From Clostridiales bacterium DTU024 (GTDB taxonomy: Bacteria; Bacillota; Clostridia; Christensenellales; Aristaeellaceae), in the NCBI GenBank assembly GCA_001513425.1, contig LFTR01000010.1, forward strand, positions 7,677 to 39,685: 32,009 bases of DNA, in the 5' to 3' direction. Below, piece by piece: positions 1 through 7,023 of this stretch. The translations under genes were made by a program, and so were the position numbers. The notes beneath the pieces were generated by a model. The model was given only the letters and a program-made list of their open reading frames with translations, had not been told where the DNA came from and did not search any database. Each line of letters opens with the position of its first letter. Positions within the stretch are counted from its first letter, which is position 1.

Positions 1-27
1 TGCCCCGGCTTTTTGGTTGAGTTGATC

Positions 28-1104
28 TTATTCGTCAACGGCCTCAGTGGTTTCCGCATCCTCCGCCTCGGTGTGAGCGGGGAGGAGAGACGCGCGGATG
101 ATCTGTTCCACTTCCGCCGCCATATCGGGATTGTCTTTGAGGTATTGGCGCGCGTTGTCGCGGCCCTGGCCGATACGGATGTCCTTGTAGGAGAACCACG
201 AGCCGCTCTTTTGGATCACTTCGCGCTCCACTGCCATATCCAGCAGGCCGCCTTCACGGCTGATGCCGTGCCCATAGAGCAGATCCACTTCGCATATGCG
301 GAAGGGTGGTGCGACCTTGTTTTTGACTACTTTGATCTTGGTGCGGTTGCCAATGATCTCGGTGCCGTTCTTAAGCTGTTCTCCACGCCTGACGTCCAGG
401 CGGATGGAAGCATAGAACTTAAGCGCGCGGCCGCCGGGCGTCACCTCGGGGTTGCCGTACATGACCCCGACTTTTTCGCGCAGCTGGTTAATGAAAACGC
501 AAATGGCGCTGGTCTTGGACACAACGCCTGCCAGCTTCCGCATGGCTTGGCTCATCATGCGCGCCTGGAGGCCCACGAAGCTGTCGCCCATGTCGCCGTC
601 AATTTCTGCTTTGGGCACCAGCGCGGCAACGCTGTCGATGACCACCATGTCTACTGCGCCCGAGCGTACCAAGGCCTCGGCGATCTCCAGCGCGTCCTCA
701 CCGGTGTTGGGCTGGCTGACGTACAGGTCGTCAATATTGACGCCCAGGTTTCTTGCGTAAGCGGGGTCCAGCGCGTGTTCGGCGTCTATGAAAGCCGCGA
801 TGCCGCCGCCTTTTTGCGTAGAGGCGATCAGGTGCAGAGCGACGGTGGTTTTACCGGAAGATTCCGGACCGAAGACCTCAATGATCCTGCCACGCGGGAT
901 GCCGCCCACGCCCAGAGCGATATCCAAATCGAGGATGCCGCTGGAGATGACGTCCACCTTCATTTTGCTCTGCTCGCCCAGCTTCATCACCGTGCCACGG
1001 CCAAACTGCTTGTCCAGCGCGGCCAGGGCGCGATCCAGCGCCTGCGCTTTGTCCTCGGGCCTGTTCATGAACGGGACAGTCTTTGATTCATTCTTTGATG
1101 CCAT
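28..1104 (-). CDS. recA: Recombinase RecA
   Basis: RecA is the ATP-dependent strand-exchange protein of homologous recombination and the co-protease that triggers LexA self-cleavage in the SOS response. The 358-residue product has the usual family length. Walker A (GPESSGKTT) lies at about residues 79-87, the MAW-type stretch near the N-terminus and the loop-L2 region with [10 protein letters not shown] are present, and the tail is acidic, ending in [12 protein letters not shown]. The ATG at 1104 is preceded by GAGAGGAAAA; an internal Met13 is possible but less likely. The gene overlaps the end of the cinA-type gene by 17 nt and is the last gene of the rimO-pgsA-cinA-recA run, an order known from many Firmicutes. 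Regulation by LexA is inferred from the SOS box upstream of rimO. Identification is certain. Confidence 0.98.
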   Translation of the reverse strand: MASKNESKTVPFMNRPEDKAQALDRALAALDKQFGRGTVMKLGEQSKMKVDVISSGILDLDIALGVGGIPRGRIIEVFGPESSGKTTVALHLIASTQKGGGIAAFIDAEHALDPAYARNLGVNIDDLYVSQPNTGEDALEIAEALVRSGAVDMVVIDSVAALVPKAEIDGDMGDSFVGLQARMMSQAMRKLAGVVSKTSAICVFINQLREKVGVMYGNPEVTPGGRALKFYASIRLDVRRGEQLKNGTEIIGNRTKIKVVKNKVAPPFRICEVDLLYGHGISREGGLLDMAVEREVIQKSGSWFSYKDIRIGQGRDNARQYLKDNPDMAAEVEQIIRASLLPAHTEAEDAETTEAVDE

Positions 1105-1564
1105 GTTGTTTTCCTCTCACTTTGTAGTAAAGAACACTGATCGCAAAGAGTGCAACCATTTTTCGAACGTCGTTGCGCGAACCTTTGAGCTTAAGCTGCC
1201 ATATGCGCGTTTGGTGTTCATCCGCCAGTCCCACATAGCACAACCCCACATGGGCGCCCTCCGGGCCGGCAAAGCCTGTAGTGGACAAGCTCAAGCTTGA
1301 TTGGAACAATCTTTTTGCGCCGTCGGCCATTTCACTGGCGCACTCCGGGCTGACCGCGGTATACGCATCCAGCGTGCTTTGCCTGACGCCCAAGACCTGT
1401 TGCTTGGTGCTGTCGGTGTACACGACCGCGCTGCCGCAAAAAACGCTGCTGACGCCCTTAGTGGAGACCAGTGCATCAGCGACCAGGCCCCCGGTGATGC
1501 TTTCCGCTGCCGAAACGGTCAAAACCTGATCTCTCAGCAGATCAAGCAGACGCGCTGTGTTCAT
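1088..1564 (-). CDS. pncC: CinA C-terminal-domain protein (NMN amidohydrolase type)
   Basis: This is a stand-alone CinA C-terminal domain of 158 residues, the family that deamidates nicotinamide mononucleotide to nicotinate mononucleotide in pyridine-nucleotide salvage. Family motifs visible are [12 protein letters not shown] near residues 16-27, the [14 protein letters not shown] segment and TGFAGPEG near residues 96-103. The N-terminal molybdopterin-binding-like domain of full-length CinA is absent, so this resembles E. coli PncC, which also sits next to recA. The ATG at 1564 lies inside the end of pgsA (23-nt overlap) with GGAAGGTG about 10 nt upstream. The gene overlaps recA by 17 nt, which suggests translational coupling. 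Enzymatic activity is inferred from the family; a competence role is not indicated by the sequence. Confidence 0.9.
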   Translation of the reverse strand: MNTARLLDLLRDQVLTVSAAESITGGLVADALVSTKGVSSVFCGSAVVYTDSTKQQVLGVRQSTLDAYTAVSPECASEMADGAKRLFQSSLSLSTTGFAGPEGAHVGLCYVGLADEHQTRIWQLKLKGSRNDVRKMVALFAISVLYYKVRGKQHGIKE

Positions 1565-2072
1565 CGATGTCCATCACCTTCCGCCCTTCATAAAAGTACT
1601 GAGCGCCGGAAACGATGGTGAGTAGGGACATGATACCGGCCAGTACCGTCACCAGCCAAACCGGCGCGTTGATTATAGCCGCCAGAACCACCGCCATTTG
1701 AAAGCCGGTCTTCCATTTACCCAGGCTGCGCGCCGCGATAACGATGCCTTTTTCCACGGCCACCAGCCGCAGGCCGTCCACTGCAAGCTCCCTTGCGACA
1801 ACGATACTCAGCGCCCATAAAGGAAAACGTGCCTGATACAGCAGCATCACCATCACTGTGATCACCAGTATCTTATCCGCCACGGGGTCGGCAAACTTGC
1901 CAAAATTGGTGACGATCTTGCTTCTGCGCGCGATGTAGCCGTCCAAATAATCTGTAAAGCAGGCAAGGGCAAAAACCACTGCGGCGGCGATATCCCGGCG
2001 GAAGTAAAGCAGCGCCAGGCACACCGGTATCATGAGGACCCGCAGGAGTGTAAGCTTGTTGGGAAGGTTCAT
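1542..2072 (-). CDS. pgsA: CDP-diacylglycerol--glycerol-3-phosphate 3-phosphatidyltransferase
   Basis: PgsA makes phosphatidylglycerophosphate from CDP-diacylglycerol and glycerol-3-phosphate, the committed step to phosphatidylglycerol and cardiolipin in the membrane. The 176-residue protein carries the full CDP-alcohol phosphatidyltransferase signature D-x2-DG-x2-AR-x8-G-x3-D-x3-D, with Asp41, Asp44, Asp62 and Asp66. Several hydrophobic segments flank it, as expected for a polytopic membrane enzyme. The start ATG overlaps the rimO stop by 4 nt (ATGA), and the 3' end overlaps the cinA-type gene, so it is embedded in the rimO-recA operon. Related enzymes such as phosphatidylserine synthase share the motif, but length, start (MNLPNKLTLLR) and context favour PgsA. 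Confidence 0.95.
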   Translation of the reverse strand: MNLPNKLTLLRVLMIPVCLALLYFRRDIAAAVVFALACFTDYLDGYIARRSKIVTNFGKFADPVADKILVITVMVMLLYQARFPLWALSIVVARELAVDGLRLVAVEKGIVIAARSLGKWKTGFQMAVVLAAIINAPVWLVTVLAGIMSLLTIVSGAQYFYEGRKVMDIDEHSASA

Positions 2073-3382
2073 TTTGACTCCTTGAAAGGCACTGCGGACA
2101 AATCATAGGCATCAGCGGATACGACTTTCGCCATGATGAAGGTGCCTTCCCTGAGAGCATCATCCGATTGGATCCTGATGATACCGTCGGCGTCAGGCGC
2201 CTCCCAGGCGGAACGTCCTGTATAGTATCCGTCAGCATGCCCGGTCACCAGCACTTTTTCCACGGTGCCGATCCTAAGCTGATTGCGGCTTAGGCTGATC
2301 TCGCTCTGCAGCGCCATGAGGCGGTCCAAGCGGGCTTGCTTGACTTTTTCGGGCACCTGTGAAGGCATACTGAACGCAGTCGTATCTTCCTCGGGGGAGA
2401 AGGCGAAGGCACCCATGCGGTCAAACGCCATATCCCGCGTGAACTGCATGAGCACTTCGAAGTCTTCTTCAGTTTCACCGGGGAAACCGACGATAAACGT
2501 CGTGCGCAGGGCAAAGCCTTTGCCGCGGGCATACAGCAGGAGCTTTTTGATATCTTCCATATCGCCGCGCCGATTCATTTTTTTGAGAAGCTCCGGCGAG
2601 GCGTGCTGCAAGGGTAGATCAAGGTAGCGGCAGACATTGTCGTGCGCTGCCATTTCGTCGATCAAAGGGATATTGGTTTCGTCCGGATAGCAGTAAAGGA
2701 CACGCAACCAGTCGACTCCCGGGACGCCCGCCGCTTTGCGGATAAGGCTCTGGAGCGACGCACCCTCAAGGTCCCGCCCGTAGCGCGTGGTGTCCTGCGC
2801 GATGAGGATCTGCTCCCGTGCGCCATTTGCGGCCAACGTCGCCATTTCCTTAAGGATATCGTCTGCCTTGCGGGAGCTGTGGTTGCCGCGGATAAGCGGG
2901 ATGGCACAGTAGGCACACCGATTGTCGCATCCTTCGCCAATACGGATATATGCTGTATAAGGCTTCGTGGTAAGGATGCGCCCGTCACACGGTGCGCTTT
3001 CGCGGCGTGACGTGTCCAGTATCTTTTCTCCCGACAGCGCCTTTTCGATCAGGGATGGCAGCAAGTCGTACTGTGAAACACCCACGATCAGGTCCGCTTC
3101 GGGGATCTCGTCGCGCAGTTCTTTGCCGTAACGCTGCGACAAACAGCCCGTCACACAAAGCAACCGGCATTTGCCGGTCTCTTTGAACTGCGCCATTTCT
3201 AAAATGGTATCAATCGATTCTTCTTTGGCGACATTGATAAAGCCGCATGTATTGACGATCAGTACGTCCGCTTCTTCAGCTTGATCGGTCAATGTATGGC
3301 CGGCAGTGGACAAAATAGAGAGCATCTGCTCCGTATCCACACGGTTTTTAACACATCCCAGCGAAATTACTCCTACGTTCAT
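2069..3382 (-). CDS. rimO: Ribosomal protein S12 methylthiotransferase RimO
   Basis: RimO is a radical-SAM methylthiotransferase that modifies an aspartate of ribosomal protein S12. The 437-residue product has the UPF0004 N-terminal domain with cluster cysteines Cys10, Cys46 and Cys80. The radical-SAM motif C-x3-C-x2-C is at Cys152, Cys156 and Cys159 (EGCDNRCAYCAIPLIRG), and a TRAM-like C-terminal region starts near residue 370. The EGCDNRCAYCAIP context matches RimO rather than the tRNA enzyme MiaB (CNMHCTYCIVP type). It is the first gene of the rimO-pgsA-cinA-recA run and is preceded by a recognisable promoter and a LexA-type palindrome. It overlaps pgsA by 4 nt. Confidence in RimO over other methylthiotransferases is high but rests on motif recognition. 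Confidence 0.95.
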   Translation of the reverse strand: MNVGVISLGCVKNRVDTEQMLSILSTAGHTLTDQAEEADVLIVNTCGFINVAKEESIDTILEMAQFKETGKCRLLCVTGCLSQRYGKELRDEIPEADLIVGVSQYDLLPSLIEKALSGEKILDTSRRESAPCDGRILTTKPYTAYIRIGEGCDNRCAYCAIPLIRGNHSSRKADDILKEMATLAANGAREQILIAQDTTRYGRDLEGASLQSLIRKAAGVPGVDWLRVLYCYPDETNIPLIDEMAAHDNVCRYLDLPLQHASPELLKKMNRRGDMEDIKKLLLYARGKGFALRTTFIVGFPGETEEDFEVLMQFTRDMAFDRMGAFAFSPEEDTTAFSMPSQVPEKVKQARLDRLMALQSEISLSRNQLRIGTVEKVLVTGHADGYYTGRSAWEAPDADGIIRIQSDDALREGTFIMAKVVSADAYDLSAVPFKESK

Positions 3383-3426
3383 TCTTCATCTTCTTTCAAG
3401 GCACAGGTACTCCTGCGAACACAGGG

Positions 3427-3455
3427 ATTATACCATATGTAGTGGTTGCAAACAA
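3427..3455 (-). promoter_or_regulatory. Extended -10 promoter of the rimO-recA operon
   Basis: On the minus strand a perfect TATAAT (3432-3427) is preceded by TGG, forming an extended -10 (TGnTATAAT). A weak -35 TTGTTT (3455-3450) lies 17 bp upstream. The predicted transcript starts about 40 nt before the rimO ATG. This is the only promoter seen upstream of recA in the window. Confidence 0.65.
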
Positions 3456-3476
3456 GGGCTTGGGCACATTTTGCGG

Positions 3477-3488
3477 GAACATATGTTC
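3477..3488. promoter_or_regulatory. LexA/DinR SOS box (GAACATATGTTC)
   Basis: A perfect 12-bp palindrome, GAACATATGTTC, matches the Gram-positive LexA (DinR) consensus GAAC-N4-GTTC, including the ATAT centre favoured in Bacillus. It lies about 22 bp upstream of the -35 of the rimO-pgsA-cinA-recA promoter and just downstream of the flavin reductase stop codon. The identity as an SOS operator is inferred from sequence match and from the presence of recA in the operon. I noticed no other such palindrome in the window by eye. Confidence 0.75.
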
Positions 3489-3495
3489 TGTGTGA

Positions 3496-4095
3496 TCAGC
3501 CGCGCATTTCCCGCATGCGGCGCTCCAGCACATCGGGCTTTGCAACGCTGTAGCCGAAAAAACCCATGGGTTCTTCCAGCGGTACGTATTCGCCGTGGCA
3601 GTACGCGACCAGATCCGCCTTTTTAAGGTCGATCTTGCCGCCGTCTTCCCACAGATGTTCTTGCAGGCCGATATCCACGATCTCACCGATAAACATGATG
3701 TGTGAGCCCAGATCCTGCTCACTCACCACCTTGCACGCAAGGAACGCCGGCGCTTGTGCGATAGCGGGCGCATATGTGAGCGCGGACACCTTGTGCGGGG
3801 TGAAGCCGCAGGCCTCCCACTTGTTTATGTCGCGCCCGGACTTGACGCCGCAGTAGTCCGTTTTTTGAGCCAATTCGCGGCTGACTAAGTTAAGGACAAA
3901 CTCACCGCTCCTGTGGACCAACCCATAGGACCAGCGGTTGGGCCGTATTGATACGGACACCATGGGCGGGGTGGAATTGACGGTACCGACCCAAGCCGCG
4001 GTCATGATATTGATGTGTTCATCCATTCCGCAGGATACCATCACGACAGGCGTGGGGGAGAGAAGTGTTCCTGGTTTTACCTGTAAAAATGACAT
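3496..4095 (-). CDS. Flavin reductase-like FMN-binding protein
   Basis: This 199-residue protein belongs to the flavin reductase-like (split-barrel, FMN-binding) family of cytosolic proteins that bind FMN and often reduce flavin or act as small oxidoreductases. Recognisable features are the N-terminal PTPVVMVSCG strand, NIMTAAWVGTVNSTPPMVSVSI (the FMN-contact segment), a FVLNLVS strand and a His-containing C-terminal half. The ATG at 4095 has AAAGGAA about 8 nt upstream and follows the substrate-binding protein gene by 16 nt, so it is probably the last gene of the polA-side run. No specific substrate or partner can be deduced. The stop codon lies 7 nt from the SOS box of the next operon. Confidence 0.85.
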   Translation of the reverse strand: MSFLQVKPGTLLSPTPVVMVSCGMDEHINIMTAAWVGTVNSTPPMVSVSIRPNRWSYGLVHRSGEFVLNLVSRELAQKTDYCGVKSGRDINKWEACGFTPHKVSALTYAPAIAQAPAFLACKVVSEQDLGSHIMFIGEIVDIGLQEHLWEDGGKIDLKKADLVAYCHGEYVPLEEPMGFFGYSVAKPDVLERRMREMRG

Positions 4096-4111
4096 TTAGT
4101 GTTCCTTTCCG

Positions 4112-5698
4112 TTAACGGGATTCCAGGCCTTCAGCAATACCGCGAAGCACTTCCGGCTCCCTCAGATCTCTGACGTTTGTAAACATTTTGCGCGTCAGTA
4201 CCGCTCCTTTGCGGTAATACAGGCTCATGAAAGGGCAATCTTCCGCAAACAGCGCCTGGATGCCATGCAGGTTCTGCTGATACTCTTCCCGGGACATGCT
4301 TTTGCGCAAGGCGGTAAACAGCCCGTCCATTCTCTCGGACGAATAGCGCGCGTAGTTGGCTGTGTTATTGGTCATTAGCAGGAACCCGGGATCGGGCGTC
4401 GTATCCATGTTGAACGCGGCAAGTGCCAGGTCAAAACTGCCCGCTTTGAGGCGCTCGCCCGCGTCAGAAAAACTTAGGAGGCTTATGTTGCATTTGACCC
4501 CGATGCCTTCCAGCATGTTCGCGATCTTATTGGCTGCCAGCGTGCGCACGCTGTTGTCCTGTTCTTCATAGACCAGAAAACGCAGCACCAGGTTGGCTTT
4601 TTCACCGTCGATGACCGTATCGCGTATGCCGTCTTCATCGCTGTCCCGCCACCCGGCTTCGTCCAAAAGCGCTTTGGCCTTCTGAGGATCGTACTGGAAA
4701 AACTCGGGCATATCATAGTACATCCAGCTGCCGGGAATAACGGGCATGTCGCTGCGCTGTGCCATATCCATGTAGGTGGAAGCCAGGATGTCCGGGATAT
4801 TGACGGCGTAGCGGATGGCTTTGCGGACGTTGACGTCCTTCAGTTCCCGCGAGCGGTTGTTCATCATCAGCGTTTCCAGCTGCGTGGTGCGATAACTCAT
4901 ATTCAGGCTGCTAACGCCGGAGCGGTATTGCGCTGCCGTAAGCGAGCGTGTGGCGACTGCGTCCACGCGGTTGTATTCAAAGGAGGAGATCAGGTAACGG
5001 TTTGTGGCATGGAAAATGGTCATAATGTTTTCCATCGCCACATGGCCCTTCCACCAGGCGGTGTTGGCTTCAAGAAGCAGGAAATCCTTGGGGATGAACT
5101 GGCTGACTACATAGGGGCCGGTGCCCACGGGATTTTCCGCCTGCACCTGGGCTGCGGGTAAAATGGGAAAATTCATCGCGTATAGGAAACCGAAATTGGC
5201 GCGGTTGGTTTTGACGACCACAGTCAGATTGTCGTTGGCAGAAATGTCGGTTATAAAATATTTGAGCGAAGCGTATGCACCGGCGTTGCCGCCGGAAGGA
5301 TTATCCGCTAATTGCAGGATGGTTTTTGCCGTTGCCACGACGTCATGTGCGGTCAGCGGTGTGCCGTCATGAAATGTGATACCATCGCGCAGATGAAAAT
5401 ACCAGGTACCGCCGCCTGACGATGCTTCCCAGCTTTCGCACAGGTTTGGGATGGGCAGGTAATCGTCATCCAGCGAGACCAATCCTTCATACACAAGGCT
5501 TGCCATGGACATGAATTCCCTTTCCACGGGGATAAGCGGGTTCATAAACTGCGTGGAGACGGAGATGATACCCAGCGTCAGGCTGTTTTCGCCGCTGATG
5601 GCGCAAGCGCTTCCCGCGATAAGCGACAATAAAAGCGTCAGCGCCAACAGGCGCCTAAAAAACTTGGCTGTCATATTCGAAATAGAGTGCATAGGCAT
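4112..5698 (-). CDS. Family 5 (oligopeptide-type) ABC transporter substrate-binding protein
   Basis: This is an extracytoplasmic solute-binding protein of the SBP_bac_5 family (528 residues), which captures peptides or other solutes for an ABC importer. An N-terminal hydrophobic signal segment (about residues 13-32) ends in GSACAISG. The Cys is preceded by Gly-Ser-Ala rather than a classic lipobox, so either type I cleavage after ACA or an atypical lipoprotein is possible. The family signature is clear in WYFHLRDGITFHDGTPLTAHDV near residues 98-120. No permease or ATPase gene lies beside it; the neighbours are a lytic transglycosylase and a flavin reductase. The chosen ATG at 5698 lies within the end of the transglycosylase gene (44-nt overlap). 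Met9 is an alternative start. Ligand unknown. Confidence 0.88.
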   Translation of the reverse strand: MPMHSISNMTAKFFRRLLALTLLLSLIAGSACAISGENSLTLGIISVSTQFMNPLIPVEREFMSMASLVYEGLVSLDDDYLPIPNLCESWEASSGGGTWYFHLRDGITFHDGTPLTAHDVVATAKTILQLADNPSGGNAGAYASLKYFITDISANDNLTVVVKTNRANFGFLYAMNFPILPAAQVQAENPVGTGPYVVSQFIPKDFLLLEANTAWWKGHVAMENIMTIFHATNRYLISSFEYNRVDAVATRSLTAAQYRSGVSSLNMSYRTTQLETLMMNNRSRELKDVNVRKAIRYAVNIPDILASTYMDMAQRSDMPVIPGSWMYYDMPEFFQYDPQKAKALLDEAGWRDSDEDGIRDTVIDGEKANLVLRFLVYEEQDNSVRTLAANKIANMLEGIGVKCNISLLSFSDAGERLKAGSFDLALAAFNMDTTPDPGFLLMTNNTANYARYSSERMDGLFTALRKSMSREEYQQNLHGIQALFAEDCPFMSLYYRKGAVLTRKMFTNVRDLREPEVLRGIAEGLESR

Positions 5699-6413
5699 TC
5701 ATCACTTTCTGTACATAGTCGCGGGTATCGTCCTTGGGGATCCTGTCGATCGACAATATCCGTTCATCTTCGGCATAGGAAAGCGCCCACAGGTCCACAT
5801 TATTGCGGCCGGCATGGTAAGCGGATGCCACCATGACCGGGTTGCCGCCGTACTGGTCACTCAAATAGGCCAGATACCAGGTGCCAAAGCGAATGTTGAG
5901 GTCCGGATCATAAAGATGGTCATACTGATAATCCTTATAGCCCAGTTTGCCCGCGATCCATTCTCCCGTGTCCTCCATGATCTGCATGAGGCCGCGCGCA
6001 CCCACGCCGCTTTGGGCATACTGGTCATAGCTGCTTTCGCGGGCGATAACGGCAGATACAAGGGAAGGGTGGACGCTGTACTCATTGGCATAGCGCTGTA
6101 TAGTATCCATTACACCGCTTCGCCTGCGCATATTGGCATAATACGCAATGTCGTCCTGGTGGCGCTGCGCCATTTCGGCGCGCAGGGTCCGCAGCGACAG
6201 GAGTTCCGCTTGCGCCTTGTTGCGGCTCACAACTGCAACCGCCAGAATAAGAGCGCAAAGAAGCACCACACCTAACCAGATGTATGGCAGCGGGGAGCGC
6301 TTTGCGCGACGGTTCTTGGTTTTATCAGGCGTGGTGTTTGGAGCGTTTCTCCGCGAACGCGGGCGGCGGGGGGACGCTTCAGGCCTCGCGGGCCGGGTAT
6401 TCGGATTGGTCAA
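5655..6413 (-). CDS. Membrane-anchored lytic transglycosylase (SLT domain)
   Basis: This predicted peptidoglycan lytic transglycosylase cleaves the MurNAc-GlcNAc bond with formation of 1,6-anhydro-MurNAc. A basic, Arg/Pro-rich cytoplasmic N-terminus (about 40 residues) is followed by one transmembrane segment (about 45-62) and an extracellular SLT domain. The catalytic Glu is in ARESSYD (about residue 126), followed by GARGLMQIM and the ASAYHAGRNNV segment typical of the family. I chose the TTG at 6413 because AAGGAG lies 8 nt upstream; the in-frame TTG at 6419 is only 2 nt from that site. The gene overlaps coaE by about 35 nt and the solute-binding protein gene downstream. The order polA-coaE-SLT-SBP suggests one operon. 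Confidence 0.88.
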   Translation of the reverse strand: MTNPNTRPARPEASPRRPRSRRNAPNTTPDKTKNRRAKRSPLPYIWLGVVLLCALILAVAVVSRNKAQAELLSLRTLRAEMAQRHQDDIAYYANMRRRSGVMDTIQRYANEYSVHPSLVSAVIARESSYDQYAQSGVGARGLMQIMEDTGEWIAGKLGYKDYQYDHLYDPDLNIRFGTWYLAYLSDQYGGNPVMVASAYHAGRNNVDLWALSYAEDERILSIDRIPKDDTRDYVQKVMNAYALYFEYDSQVF

Positions 6414-7023
6414 TATCAAGTCTCCTTAACAAATCGTTCCACAAGGCCTTGACCTTGGCGGCGGTCTGGGCGTAGCTGCCAGAGGTATCTATGGCCGCGT
6501 CGGCGCGGCGCGCCTTTTCCAGCGCGGGCATCTGGCTCGTGATCCTGCCCAGCGCCTGGACACGGGTCAGGGTGTTGCGGCGCATCAGGCGGCGAAGCTG
6601 TTCTTCGGGCTGCACATATACCGCCCACACTTCATTGCAGTACTTTTCTGCGCCTGTCTCATATAGCAGGGGGATCTCCAAAACCAAGAGCGGTTCGGTA
6701 TGGAACAGCAGCATCTGCCTTTCCATCTCGGCAAAAATCATGGGGTGCAAAATGGCGTTAAGCGCGGCGATCTTATCGGGGCTTGAAAAAACCACGCTTG
6801 CCAACTCAGCCCTGTTCAGTTCCCCGGTGTCGGCAAATACGCTATCGCCAAATTCAGCGCGGATAAAGGGCAAGGCGGGGCCGTTGGGCGCAGTCAACGC
6901 GTGGGAAATTTTGTCCGTGTCGATTATCGGGCACCCTTGCGCTTTTAGCATCCGCGCTACATTGCTTTTGCCGCACGCGATGCCGCCGGTCAGCCCTATG
7001 ATATAGCTCCTATTTGCTTTCAT
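6379..7023 (-). CDS. coaE: Dephospho-CoA kinase
   Basis: CoaE phosphorylates the 3'-hydroxyl of dephospho-CoA with ATP, the last step of coenzyme A synthesis in the cytosol. The 214-residue protein has the P-loop GLTGGIACGKS at residues 10-20, the conserved DTD near residue 36 (IIDTDKISHAL), the PLLYETG motif and the RR-containing lid region (LRRLMRRN). The ATG at 7023 overlaps the polA stop by 14 nt, so the two genes are probably co-translated. The polA-coaE pairing is known from Bacillus-like Firmicutes, where mutM may lie between them; mutM is absent here. The C-terminus (SEYPAREA) runs past the usual end and overlaps the transglycosylase start. Confidence 0.95.
   Translation of the reverse strand: MKANRSYIIGLTGGIACGKSNVARMLKAQGCPIIDTDKISHALTAPNGPALPFIRAEFGDSVFADTGELNRAELASVVFSSPDKIAALNAILHPMIFAEMERQMLLFHTEPLLVLEIPLLYETGAEKYCNEVWAVYVQPEEQLRRLMRRNTLTRVQALGRITSQMPALEKARRADAAIDTSGSYAQTAAKVKALWNDLLRRLDIDQSEYPAREA

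Noticed and set aside
13..1086. Long plus-strand open frame (357 codons) opposite recA
   Set aside because: Its translation has no family features and it mirrors the recA reading frame; a high-GC antisense shadow.
5505..6275. 256-codon plus-strand frame opposite the transglycosylase and binding-protein genes
   Set aside because: Spans two well-supported minus-strand genes and shows no family motifs.
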